Shown one piece after another: positions 9,128 through 17,401 of a stretch of DNA of 64,000 nt (position 1 is its first letter; every line of letters starts with the position of its first letter). Made by a program: the position numbers and the translations under genes. The notes beneath the pieces are model-generated. The model did no database searches. It saw only the letters and a list, made by a program, of their open reading frames with translations, and was not told where the DNA came from. The DNA lies in NCBI RefSeq assembly GCF_009938205.1, contig NZ_AP019654.1:1426001-1490000 (forward strand), given 5' to 3'. This stretch comes from Vibrio panuliri. Lineage in GTDB: Bacteria > Pseudomonadota > Gammaproteobacteria > Enterobacterales > Vibrionaceae.

Positions 9128-10223
9128 ATGAATATTGATAGTGACAAGATAGATAAGTTAATAATCAGCCAATATGTTGATTTGGAGAAAACCTCAGAAC
9201 TTCATCAGTTATCTAAGTTGTTTAATCCAGGCTTTATCAAAGGGATGCTAAAAATAATTGGTGCTGGATTAGCAAATGAGCAATGTTATAAGCAAAGCCT
9301 TGATATATCATTATGTTGGATTGATAAACGGCCTTTGGCTGATTTTTCAAAGCAAAATATCAAGGATCATAATAACAATAAGATCACAAAGAAGGTTGAG
9401 GTGGCTGATGCTGCTTTTTATTTCTTCAATGAGAATGGTTACTACCAAAATGGGCAAGAAAAGATAGCTCATGAATCAAGCCTCGCATTACTTTTCCAAG
9501 CAAAAAGGTCCGTATCGGTAAAAGAACCAATAGTGCCAGTAGGGACATCAAAAGCAAAGAATAATAGTACAGCAAAGGAACTTGCTCTTCTTAGTTCTTG
9601 GCCGAAATTTGATTTATACAAAACTTCAGGGAATAAAAGCCCAATATATAGAGATATGGAAATAGATTGTCCCACTGGTGAAATTCCTCCATTCGGTTGG
9701 TTTGGTGTTTGTCCTCCAACTAAATCCGAGATTTGGAAGTCTAGATGGATGTGTGGGCCTTCAAAATTGGGAGAGAAATGTCAATATACCTTAGGTCAGT
9801 TGCTTGAAGCACTGTTAAAACGGACTACCCTGGGTACTGATAAAGTTGAGTCTGGTAAGGAGTTTAAGTTTGATCCTAAGTGGACCAGTGGACAAAAGCT
9901 TAATGGAGAATCTTACTGGGATGTATTGAACAATGAAATATTAGCTCAATGTAAAGAATCTAACTTACCAAAGAGTATCTTTACTACTAATAAAAAAAAG
10001 GTGTGTCTCTGCTAAAGAAGTCATTTTTCTAGATGAACATATGGGCCTAGCATTATTGACTAGTCCGAATGATTCTCTGTGTGATTGTAGCAGCCATAGC
10101 ACAAAGATAGCTAAGCACATTACCGAGATAAAAATACCTGATAGTTTTTATGAGGCAGCTTTGCATGACAGGGCAATGCCAGTTGTAATATTCTCTATCA
10201 AGTCAATGGAAGGTCAGAACTAA
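9128..10223 (+). pseudogene. Cassette gene broken by a frameshift in an A8 run
   Basis: Cassette 1 starts with GTTAGTTC (9099) and ends with its complement GAACTAAC. The first frame gives 295 residues (9128-10015). It then reads out of frame after eight A residues at 9992-9999. A +1 shift there continues through 10002-10223 with KEVIFLDEHMGLALL and onward to a stop just before the attC, giving a protein of about 365 residues. The original run was probably seven A. Conserved-looking features are cysteines in CPTGEIPPFGWFGVCPP and RWMCGPSKLGEKC. I recognise no family. It could be a decayed gene, a phase-variable gene or a sequencing error. Confidence 0.6.
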
Positions 10224-10272
10224 CAAGTAAATTCAAGTGACGCCTACGGCGCACCTGATTTAGGCGTTATGT
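10217..10272 (+). repeat. Short attC site, end of cassette 1
   Basis: A 56-bp attC: R' core AACTAAC (10218-10224), a central imperfect palindrome AAGTGACGCCTACGGCGCACC, and R'' core GTTATGT (10266-10272). The R' matches the complement of the cassette's own first bases at 9099. It is about half the length of the VCR-like sites elsewhere in the array. Confidence 0.8.
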
Positions 10273-10636
10273 GGCTGTTTTAGTTCATGTTTTCTAGCTT
10301 GGTTCAGTGTAAGGGTACTGAGTTCTACGTCTGTGCTTGTCACCTTTCAGTCCTCATGATTCTTGGTGTTTAATCACGCTGTTTCTTTGTGTTGGGATGT
10401 CCGTCGGCAAACCTAAATTTCCGTGCTCGCTGTGGTCAGCTTCAGTGAAAGTATCCTTTGCCATATTAGTGCAGCTGGTACGGGAACTTCCTCAAATGTC
10501 GCTTCATTGCCAAGTTCGTTAATCGAGTCAGTTCAACTTGGGCAGCTGTCCGATTTACTTCAGTGGCTGGGTTTAGTAATGTATTCCAAATCAACGCCTT
10601 GCCACCAAGCCTTTAGGTTCATCACACTGTCTCGCA
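10266..10636 (+). other. Cassette 2, no confident gene
   Basis: Cassette bounded by GTTATGT (10266) and its complement ACATAAC (10637). It is about 370 bp before the attC. The longest frames (61 residues from 10337, 89 from 10423 running into the attC) are Cys/Ser-rich, lack clear ribosome binding sites and look unselected. Non-coding or promoter-bearing cassettes are common in Vibrio arrays, so this may be one. I assign no product. Confidence 0.5.
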
Positions 10637-10760
10637 ACATAACAAATTGCTCAAGAATGACGGCTAACCTTTGGCATTTTTGGTTCGGTTGAGTTTAGTG
10701 ATTACGGTGGCTTTGCTTAGGTTTTGTGGCAGTTAGCCGCATCTTAGCAAGGCGTTATGT
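10637..10760 (+). repeat. VCR-like attC site, end of cassette 2
   Basis: A 124-bp attC running from R' ACATAAC (10637-10643) to R'' GTTATGT (10754-10760). It has the usual VCR-like interior: a GACGGCTAACC / TTAGCCGC imperfect repeat and TTGGCATTTTTGG followed by GTTTAGTG. Confidence 0.85.
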
Positions 10761-10768
10761 GAACCCAA

Positions 10769-11317
10769 TCAAGCGCCAAAGTTAGCGTCTTCTGGAATTG
10801 CATAGAATCTGGAGTTTTGTAGCTCTTCCATTGTTATTGCGCTTAATCCGACGTTTTCACGGTTTAAATTTACCCATTGTAGAAAGTTCATTTTTGGGAC
10901 AGTCGCTACAAACCTTTTACGTAAAGCAGGACTAGTCACAGGTATAGTTAGCCCAACAGATTTGAATGCAGCTTTGATAATCTTAATATCACATCGGTAC
11001 AACTCTCGGGAGTAATCTGCACCGGTACAGTTGAGATAGTTAAGTTGAACATTGTGGTTATATAACTGACGTGAAACTTCTACTTCTTGAGTGTGAGCGG
11101 TTATAGTCCCAACTTTACGTACAAAATGGTATTCCCAGTCTTTCACTTCTCCAATACCCGTAGTTTTCAATTGGGACAGTCGTGCTTTGGGGTTGCTAGT
11201 AATGCCAATCTTAAAAATATGCAGTGCTGGTGAGTAGGCGATATAGATATGGTCACAACGATATTTATTGTTCCTAAACGGAGTTTTAAGGGCTTCTTCC
11301 AAGCTATTTCTGTCCAT
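10769..11317 (-). CDS. GIY-YIG-like (T5orf172/MUG113) domain protein
   Basis: 182-residue protein with a GIY-YIG-related T5orf172/MUG113-type domain at about residues 20-95: DHIYIAYSPALHIFKIGITS then a conserved Arg in PKARLSQLK, and a Glu in the region VEVSRQLYNH. The YIG-type tyrosine positions are replaced by IYIA and FKIG, as usual for this branch, so nuclease activity is possible but not certain. The gene lies against the direction of the array, so it must use its own promoter. Cassette 3 starts GTTATGTG (10754) and has the complement CACATAAC at its end (to 11415). Reverse genes in cassettes are often toxins or self-contained units. Confidence 0.65.
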   Translation of the reverse strand: MDRNSLEEALKTPFRNNKYRCDHIYIAYSPALHIFKIGITSNPKARLSQLKTTGIGEVKDWEYHFVRKVGTITAHTQEVEVSRQLYNHNVQLNYLNCTGADYSRELYRCDIKIIKAAFKSVGLTIPVTSPALRKRFVATVPKMNFLQWVNLNRENVGLSAITMEELQNSRFYAIPEDANFGA

Positions 11318-11408
11318 TCAAATCACCGTACTATATATTTATGCAAAGGTTAGCATGGTGTGGGCGGAACAATATTGAGATTAGTCAAAAGCAAATGGTT
11401 GAAAGTAC

Positions 11409-11800
11409 ACATAACACATATGAGCCTTCTGCCTGTCAATAGGCAATAATATCCTGTTGGCTGCGTGAGCAGCCAATGCTCTTCGAACAACAAAGTTATC
11501 TACTTCGCTTTGTCATTTCGGTCATTAAGCATTGCTTACGACAAACACATATTGAGGATCTCTTATTGCGGTCTCGCCGCTGCCTATGATTTGTCATAGG
11601 GTCACTAGACACTTATCGGTTAACCCCAGCAGGCACTATTCAAAAAAATGGTTAAACAGTTGTTTTCCAGTTATCTTCAGGCTCAGCCGAGGTGTAAGCA
11701 ACTTTGCTGTTCGTTGTTATGGGTGCGCACCAGTGAAGCGACTAATCAAAGCAAGCGGGCTTGGACTACCTGACACAACCGACCTTTTCGGGCTTAAATC
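11409..11800 (+). repeat. Boundary module copy 1 (left part only)
   Basis: Starts with R' ACATAAC (11409-11415), then the left part of the module repeated throughout this array: CACATATGAGCCTTCTGCC, a hairpin with arms GTTGGCTGC / GCAGCCAAT, and an interrupted TTTGTC...GACAAA repeat. It is closely similar to the copies at 16618 and 27408 up to about 11770, then becomes unique sequence before the IS110-family element at about 11835. The IS1111-type right end found in most other copies is not attached here. Confidence 0.8.
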
Positions 11801-11834
11801 CCAGTAAATTTGAGTCAGTGACGTGTTCTCACTC

Positions 11835-12995
11835 AGCACCAGTTAGACCTTCAGCTCACTTCACTGTGCGACTTATTGGGGTAAAAATCGTTTCTCATCA
11901 AACACTGTTTTGTCCCTCAACATGAAGTAGACACATCGTCCTAGTTTATGAGCCAACGCTGATAGTGCTTTGGCTTTGCTCATGCGTTTTTGCAAGCGTT
12001 GAATGTATTTCTTAGCGGGGTCATTACCGCGTAAATAGAGAACCGCCGCTTCCGAGAACGCCCATTTTAAGTAGGCGTTCCCAATCTTGTTGCCGTTCGT
12101 TCCTTTTTGTTTGCCCGCTGATTCGGCTTTGCATTTGACTAGCCGTGAGTAAGAAGCGAAGTTTTGCACCGACGGGAAGCGTTCAATATTGCCGATTTCA
12201 TACAAGATGGTGAGGGCGAGAATGCGGCCAATACCAGGTACAGTCTGGATAAGGTTGTAATCTTGAGCACTGTGCTGCTTGGCTGTCTTTTCAATAAAGT
12301 GTTCGACGCTCGCCAATTCCTTGGTGTAAAAGGCGATGACATTTAAATCCATATCGATACTTCGATTGATTGAGGGCTCATCGAACTGATTGCGCACTTG
12401 TTTACGGGCACATGGGTAGCGCAGTTGAACGTTGTGGCTTTGCTGATTGTATTGGCTAAAGGTGTTGGCAACGTGGGCTTTGAGGTCAGCGCCATGGCGC
12501 ATGATTTTGGTTCTTCGTCGCAGCAAATCTCGTGTTGCTCGCATCGCTTTAGGATACACATAAGCGATAGGGAAATTACCACCACGAAGGAGTGACGCTA
12601 TTTTGAAAGAGTCGATTCGGTCGTTCTTTGTTTTACCACCGTGGATCGCTTTCATGTACAGTGCATGGCCGAGTACAAAGTCAAACGCATAATCAAGGCA
12701 AAGATCGCTGACCCAATACCAGCAGTGCATACATTCGACACCGATGACGATGTTATCTTGGTAAGGCGTAATTAACTCAAGTAGTGCGTCGGGATCGGCA
12801 TCAATCTTCTTGTGCAGGACTTTATTGCCAAGTGAATCGAGAATACAGACGTAAAGTAAGCGAGCATGCAGATCAATGCCACAGTAATAGTTATGCTGGT
12901 TGTTATAGAATCTCATTGAGTCTTCTCCGTTTTGGGTTTCGTCGCCTTCCAGCTTAGTCGAGAGGCTAAGTTGGAGGAGAAGGCTCAATGAGTAT
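11835..12995 (-). mobile_element. IS110-family element B inserted in an attC
   Basis: IS110-family element of about 1.16 kb carrying one transposase. The right end is placed at ...GAGTAT (12995), because both this copy and the remnant at 28945-29215 are identical through AATGAGTATCAA and then enter different attC sequences. Both junctions fall in the start (R' side) of an attC, so this element also seems to target attC sites. The left end is only approximate. The 80-bp region upstream of the transposase has a long imperfect stem, CTTAGTCGAGAGGCTAAG at its core, where an IS110-type bridge RNA would be expected. Confidence 0.7.
11873..12916 (-). CDS. IS110-family transposase (element B)
   Basis: 347-residue DEDD-type transposase/recombinase. 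The N-terminal RuvC-like domain begins YYCGIDLHARLLYVCILD, with the first catalytic Asp in GIDLH and another in KNDRIDSFKIA. The C-terminal transposase_20 domain includes TVPGIGRILALTILYEIG and the catalytic-serine region. I start at ATG 12916, preceded by GGAGAAG, rather than an upstream in-frame ATG at 12988. The frame is intact and the length fits the family. A truncated copy of the same gene lies at 28945-29137. Confidence 0.9.
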   Translation of the reverse strand: MRFYNNQHNYYCGIDLHARLLYVCILDSLGNKVLHKKIDADPDALLELITPYQDNIVIGVECMHCWYWVSDLCLDYAFDFVLGHALYMKAIHGGKTKNDRIDSFKIASLLRGGNFPIAYVYPKAMRATRDLLRRRTKIMRHGADLKAHVANTFSQYNQQSHNVQLRYPCARKQVRNQFDEPSINRSIDMDLNVIAFYTKELASVEHFIEKTAKQHSAQDYNLIQTVPGIGRILALTILYEIGNIERFPSVQNFASYSRLVKCKAESAGKQKGTNGNKIGNAYLKWAFSEAAVLYLRGNDPAKKYIQRLQKRMSKAKALSALAHKLGRCVYFMLRDKTVFDEKRFLPQ

Positions 12996-13109
12996 CAAAG
13001 CGTTTAAGACGGATTCACAACGCTTGGCATTTTTGGTTTGAATCAGCTTTAGTGTTTACGGCACAATGGTTTAGGTTTAATGGTTGCGTTGTTCACCACT
13101 TAACGCGGC
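12996..13109 (+). repeat. VCR-like attC, split by two insertion sequences
   Basis: Standard VCR-like attC body, CAAAGCGTTTAAGACGG through GTTCACCACTTAACGCGGC. Its R' end was interrupted by IS element B on the left and its R'' core (GTTAGCT, 14474-14480) was pushed 1.36 kb away by IS element A on the right. The closest intact relative in the window is 30444-30568. Confidence 0.8.
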
Positions 13110-13124
13110 TACATGGATTCCCCC

Positions 13125-13378
13125 GGTTGTCAAACATCCGCTAAACTTCAAGTGATGGGTTTTGGACTGCCGCTCTACATTCGGTCTACTTATCGATGAT
13201 TCGCATACATCGTGACCCTGATGACTTTGCGCGACTGCGGTGCCTTATTCGTTAGATGACATTCAATGTGTCCGCCGCATTAACAGGCTCTCCGCTCGTG
13301 GTCTTCACCTATCTCCATCCATTGCGTCTGCTATGACCCGGTGGGTAAAACGCTTACTCTGCTTGAGTTAACGAAAGC
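13125..13378 (-). ncRNA. Candidate bridge RNA region of IS element A
   Basis: 254-bp non-coding stretch between the transposase stop and the 12-bp repeat, at the end where IS1111-group elements encode their bridge RNA. It contains ATTCGTTAG (13247-13255), identical to the IS/attC junction at 14470-14478, directly followed by ATGACAT (13256-13262), which is found on the complementary strand of the same junction. Such paired matches to donor and target are what guide loops would need. RNA ends and folding are not determined. Confidence 0.45.
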
Positions 13379-14404
13379 TTAAGCAGAGTAATTCTCATAC
13401 TCCGTTTGGTTGTGTATCAATGACCAGATTATTCGAGCGTTTTTCGCCGCCAATGCGACCACCGCACGATTCATACCTCTTCGTTCTAAAACGCCTCGGC
13501 ACCACTGGCTAAGCCTGTCTTGTTTATCACCTAAGTTGGCGATGACTGTTCGAGCACCATGGACAAGCAGTGTCCGCAGATACTTATCGCCATGCTTTGT
13601 GATGCGTCCTAACCTCGGTTTTCCGCCTGTTGAGTACTGTTTTGGAACCAAACCTAGCCAAGCAGAGAAATCACGGCTCTTATCAAATTGAGCCCCATTG
13701 CCGATGGAGGCGAGGATAGCAGTGGCGGTTTGAGGACCGATGCCTCTTACTTTCATTATTCTTTGGACGTTTGTGCTGACTTTAGCGAACGCATCGAAAG
13801 TGATTTCTGTGTTATCGATATTCTGGTTGAGAGACTTAAGGTGCTCGAATGCATCAGCTAGCGTTGCACGTGCTAAGTTAGGAAGCTCGTTCTCAGGGTT
13901 TCCAAGCATATCAGGTACTAGCCTCATTAACGAAGCGCGACCAACGGGGATGATTAGTCCGAATTCAGAAAGTAGTGCACGGATACGATTCATCAATGCG
14001 GTACGTTCACGCACCCAATGCTCTCTCATTCGATGAACCGATAAGATAGCTTGTTGCTCAGGGGATTTGACAGGAACAAAGCGAGTAGTGGGCCTTTGTA
14101 CGGCTTCGCATATAGCGACCGCATCATTGAGGTCATTTTTTCCTTTGGTTCGATAAGGTGCGACGTACTTGACCGCCATAATACGAGCATCGTGACCGAA
14201 TTTGCGTAATGTTCTCGCCCAATAATGTGCACCACCACACGCTTCGACACCTATTCGCATAGGTGGCATATTTGCTTTTGTAGTCAGTAATTTAGAGCGA
14301 GTGACTGATTTATGAAGTAGAACTTTGCCGTGCTGGTCAACAGCATGAATGCTGAAGTGGTTTTTAGCTAAATCAATCCCGCAAAAATAAGAATAATCAG
14401 ACAT
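13379..14404 (-). CDS. IS110/IS1111-family transposase (element A)
   Basis: 341-residue DEDD transposase. The RuvC-like N-terminal domain starts YSYFCGIDLAKNHFSIHAVD; a further Asp lies in GKNDLNDAVAICEA. The transposase_20 region has VRGIGPQTATAILASIG and FSAWLGLVPKQYSTGGK, with the catalytic Ser expected near the latter. I start at ATG 14404, preceded by GGAGG, rather than the in-frame start at 14431. The frame is intact. About 76 N-terminal codons of this gene are kept, in degraded form, in six cassette boundaries at 15.6, 17.0, 20.7, 23.0, 26.4 and 27.8 kb. Confidence 0.92.
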   Translation of the reverse strand: MSDYSYFCGIDLAKNHFSIHAVDQHGKVLLHKSVTRSKLLTTKANMPPMRIGVEACGGAHYWARTLRKFGHDARIMAVKYVAPYRTKGKNDLNDAVAICEAVQRPTTRFVPVKSPEQQAILSVHRMREHWVRERTALMNRIRALLSEFGLIIPVGRASLMRLVPDMLGNPENELPNLARATLADAFEHLKSLNQNIDNTEITFDAFAKVSTNVQRIMKVRGIGPQTATAILASIGNGAQFDKSRDFSAWLGLVPKQYSTGGKPRLGRITKHGDKYLRTLLVHGARTVIANLGDKQDRLSQWCRGVLERRGMNRAVVALAAKNARIIWSLIHNQTEYENYSA

Positions 14405-14564
14405 GGTGCCTCCAGTGCAAATGTATACCACTTAAGTGTGGCAGTTCCTCGGGAGGGGGAATCCATGTCATTCGTTAGCTTCTTTGTGCGTAAAAATAGT
14501 AGATTAATCCTCTTTAAAATGTAAAATTCGCGCCACAAAAATTTGTAGTGTTTGAGGTGTTCCT

Positions 14565-15290
14565 ATTAGTAACGGAGTTTCTAAAGACGTCGCAGCATTG
14601 AGTGCAGCGGCAACAGCAGCCAGTGTATCTGTTTTTGTAGCAACAGGTGCGTTTGGTGCTATGAGTGCAGCGATCGGTATCATTCTGCTAGCTTTGGTTT
14701 TTGCATTTGCGTTTGATTGCATAATTAAGCCTAAAGAACGATTGGCATATTCGTTTGTAGTTGGTTTGCTTTTGCTAATGACGTTCGCGCCAGTCTATGA
14801 GTTTTATGTGTTTTATAACTTGCACAGTTACTTAGACGCAGGTTTTTCTTGGTATGTGAAAGGTATTGATCAGTTGCAACAGTCGAGCACTGTAAGTTTT
14901 TGGTTATTTATCGCCTGGTTTGTTCTAGGCGTAACTAGTTATATCTTATTTAGTATTTATGTCCGTTTTGGCAAGAGAGTTTCAGAAGTGAACATTAGCA
15001 ATAAAACTGAAAAAATTGGTATTTTACTAACAGTAATTTGGGGCATGTTGTTAGTTTCGTTGGTCGTTTTTAAGTGGGATGATCTTGTTAAAATGACTCT
15101 AAATGAATGCGGGGACTTTTTAGCGGGAGCTATGGCTCCCGTAGCCTTTTTATGGCTAATTGTTGGCTATTCCCTACAGCGATATGAATTGAGACAAAAT
15201 ACTGCCGCACTAGTAGAGCAATCGAAGTTTTTAGAGGCTTCAGCGAGAGCGGCGAAAGTGCAATCAACAATGTCCATCATTAAGCCGTAA
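14565..15290 (+). CDS. Cassette-encoded multi-span membrane protein
   Basis: Membrane protein of about 240 residues with five predicted helices, ending in a hydrophobic AGAMAPVAFLWLIVGYSLQ followed by a short Gln/Glu-rich, probably coiled-coil tail. That APxAFLWLxxGY plus helical-tail pattern is one I associate with hypothetical membrane proteins near defence genes, but I know no assigned function. No ATG precedes the first helix; a TTG lies at 14598, yet an ATT at 14565 follows GAGGTG with ideal spacing and would give an N-terminus xSNGVSKDV, so I use it with low certainty. Cassette ends are GTTAGCT (14474) and AGCTAAC (15296). Confidence 0.6.
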   Translation: MSNGVSKDVAALSAAATAASVSVFVATGAFGAMSAAIGIILLALVFAFAFDCIIKPKERLAYSFVVGLLLLMTFAPVYEFYVFYNLHSYLDAGFSWYVKGIDQLQQSSTVSFWLFIAWFVLGVTSYILFSIYVRFGKRVSEVNISNKTEKIGILLTVIWGMLLVSLVVFKWDDLVKMTLNECGDFLAGAMAPVAFLWLIVGYSLQRYELRQNTAALVEQSKFLEASARAAKVQSTMSIIKP

Positions 15291-15295
15291 AACGA

Positions 15296-15841
15296 AGCTA
15301 ACACATATGAGCCTTCTGCCTGTCAATAGGCAATAATAGCCTGTTGGCTGCGCGAGCAGCCAATGCTCTTCGAACAACAAAGTTATCTACTTCGTTTTGT
15401 CATTTCGGTCATTAAGCATTGCTTACGACAAACACATATTGAGGATCTCTTATTGCGGTCTCGCCGCTGCCTATGATTTGTCATAGGGTCACTAGACACA
15501 TATCGGTGCACTATTCAAAAAAATGGTTAAACGGTTTCTGGCCTTACCGAGCTATTTCGATCTAGCGTAATGTTCTTGCCTAATAATGTGCACCACCACA
15601 CGCTTTGATACCTATTCGCATAGGTGGCATATTTGCTATTGTAGTCAGCAGTTTAGAGCGAGTGACTGATTTATGAAGTAAAACTTTGCCGTGCTGGTCA
15701 ACAGCGTGAATGCTGAAGTGGTTTTTAGCTAAATCAATCTCGCAAAAATAAGAATAATCAGACATGGTGCCTCCGGTGCAAATGTATACCACTTAAGTGT
15801 GGCAGTTCTTTGGGAGGGGGAATCCATGTCATTCGTTAGAA
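15296..15841 (+). repeat. Boundary module copy 2 with IS1111 right end
   Basis: From R' AGCTAAC (15296) to R'' GTTAGAA (15835). The left part matches copy 1. The right part (about 15565-15834) is the end of IS element A: 70 codons of degraded transposase on the minus strand, GGGAGGGGGAATCCAT and GTCATTC. The left 12-bp inverted repeat of the IS is missing. Confidence 0.85.
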
Positions 15842-16614
15842 CTACTCAAGGAGATTTCGTGTACGACGCACATTCATTAAGTGGAATAATAGAAAGGATT
15901 GATTCTGATCTCCCTCGGCGCGTTGAGTATTTGAAGAAGGAACCCATTGTCACTGTGGGTTATATGACATCTTTAGATATGAATACTCCAATGCGATATC
16001 AAACTGTAAGAGTTCAAGAAGAGCGCAATTCAAAACTCGTTGGAATATTGCTAGCTCACCCAAGATCAGCAATATCTAAAAGTGAAATAGTTAGCCATCT
16101 GAACTACTTTCATCATCGCTCAGGCGAAGCCATTGATTTCTTTTGCGTTGGTTACGGTGCCTATTGGCCAGATAATCATTATCCTGATCAAGACTCAACG
16201 GCAAGAGTCGATGGGGTTGATTGGCTGTTTAGCGAAAAAGCATTTTCCGATGTAATTCAGGAGCTTGAATCCGAATCAAAGTGGCAATATAGCGGGGAAA
16301 CAGAGCTGTTACTTATTTCCGCTAGGAAGGAGGAGGATGGAAATACCTCAATGGATTACTCTTCTGCAATTGTGTGTAACCTTGAAGCAATGCAGAAAGA
16401 CCAAGCTTTCACTTCGGTACGTTCATTTTTTGAGGGTATATTCCGTTTCGCCAAAAAGAATAGCTGCTCGGATGAGACTTGGGGTCTTAGCGATCAGCAG
16501 GGCTTAAAGGTTGGGCAGTCCGCAATTAAAGACGCCGTGCTTTCGTTGCTTCCAAAAAACCTTAAAGATTCATACAAAAAGGCAGAGCATTATGCCGTGC
16601 GAAATATCGCGTAG
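15826..16614 (+). CDS. Cassette protein of unknown function, start codon supplied by attC
   Basis: 262-residue soluble protein of unknown family. The start is the ATG inside the IS-derived attC end: GGGAGGGGG, 5 nt, then ATG TCA TTC GTT. The first four residues (MSFV) are therefore encoded by the attC and the cassette proper begins at residue 4. No other good start is seen before YDAHSLSGIIERI. Conserved-looking stretches include HLNYFHHRSGEAIDFFCVGYGAYW and a Trp-rich region around DGVDWLFSEKAF. The cassette closes with TTCTAAC (16618), complement of its GTTAGAA start. Confidence 0.65.
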   Translation: MSFVRTTQGDFVYDAHSLSGIIERIDSDLPRRVEYLKKEPIVTVGYMTSLDMNTPMRYQTVRVQEERNSKLVGILLAHPRSAISKSEIVSHLNYFHHRSGEAIDFFCVGYGAYWPDNHYPDQDSTARVDGVDWLFSEKAFSDVIQELESESKWQYSGETELLLISARKEEDGNTSMDYSSAIVCNLEAMQKDQAFTSVRSFFEGIFRFAKKNSCSDETWGLSDQQGLKVGQSAIKDAVLSLLPKNLKDSYKKAEHYAVRNIA

Positions 16615-16617
16615 CTG

Positions 16618-17303
16618 TTCTAACACATATGAGCCTTCTGCCTGTCAATAGGCAATAACATCCTGTTGGCTGCGGGAGCAGCCAATGCTCTTCGAACAAC
16701 AAACTTATCTACTTCGCTTTGTCATCTCGGTCATTAAGCATTGCTTACGACAAACACATATAGAAGGTCTCTTATTGCGGTCTCTCCGCTGCCAACCATT
16801 ATTGGTTGGGTCAGACTAGGCGCCCCCCTAACACTCATAGGTTAACCCCAGCAGGCACTATTTAAAAAAATGGTTAAACAGTTGTTTTCCAGTTATCTTC
16901 AGGCTCAGCCAAGGTGTAAGCAACTTTGCTGTTCGTTGTTATGGGTGCGCACCAGTGAAGCGGCTAATCAAAGCAAGCGGGCTTGGATTAAATCACATCG
17001 CTGGCCTTACTGAGCTATTTCGATCTAGCGTAATGTTCTTGCCCAATAATGCGCATCACCACACGTTTCGACACCTATCCGAATAGATAGAATAATTGCT
17101 ATTGTAGTCAGCAGTTTAGAGCGAGTGACTGATTTATGAAGTAAAACTTTGCCGTGCTGGTCAACAACATGAATGCTGAAGTGGTTTTTAGCTAAATCAA
17201 TCCCGCAAAAATAAGAGTAATCAGACATGGTGCCTCCGGTGCAAATGTGTACCACTTAAGTGAGGCAGTTCCTCGGGAGGGGAATCCATGTCATTCGTTA
17301 TAC
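16618..17303 (+). repeat. Boundary module copy 3, full length
   Basis: About 686 bp from R' TTCTAAC (16618) to R'' GTTATAC (17297). One of the two longest copies. The left 415 bp are non-coding and hairpin-rich. The right 270 bp come from IS element A, with a minus-strand transposase fragment at 17025-17228 and the GGAGGGG-ATG end. The ATG at 17288 here reads only MSFVIP and stops, so the retron cassette does not use it. Confidence 0.85.
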
Positions 17304-17401
17304 CCTAGACTAGCATACCGAAAGTCTTTGTTCTGCTAGTTAGATAGAATGAAAATGTGTTATTATTCAAGACTATGTTATGCAAATATTAAGGAATTAA
17401 C

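Larger units (their letters stand above)
13110..14473 (-). mobile_element. IS1111-attC-type IS110 element A, intact
   Basis: 1364-bp element inside an attC, one base before the R'' GTTA. It has the diagnostic sub-terminal 12-bp inverted repeats ATGGATTCCCCC (13113-13124) and GGGGGAATCCAT (14455-14466), with a 3-bp extension (TAC) outside the left repeat and 7 bp (GTCATTC) outside the right. This matches the described IS1111-attC group, which inserts site-specifically in cassette recombination sites. It encodes one intact transposase. Its right end recurs in at least seven cassette boundaries downstream, so it or a near relative is the parent of those modules. Confidence 0.9.

Noticed and set aside
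9994..10000. A-AAA-AAG heptamer in the zero frame as a programmed -1 frameshift
   Set aside because: The -1 frame stops after ten codons, whereas the continuation needs +1. A homopolymer length change explains it better.
10337..10692. Two forward frames in cassette 2 (61 and 89 residues)
   Set aside because: No ribosome binding site, low-complexity Cys/Ser-rich translation, and one runs through the attC; treated as a cassette without a confident gene.
15580..15765. Minus-strand frames beginning MSDYSYFCGIDLAKNHF at six cassette boundaries
   Set aside because: They are 5' fragments of the IS element A transposase inside boundary modules, cut after about 60-76 codons and lacking most of the catalytic domain; not counted as genes.
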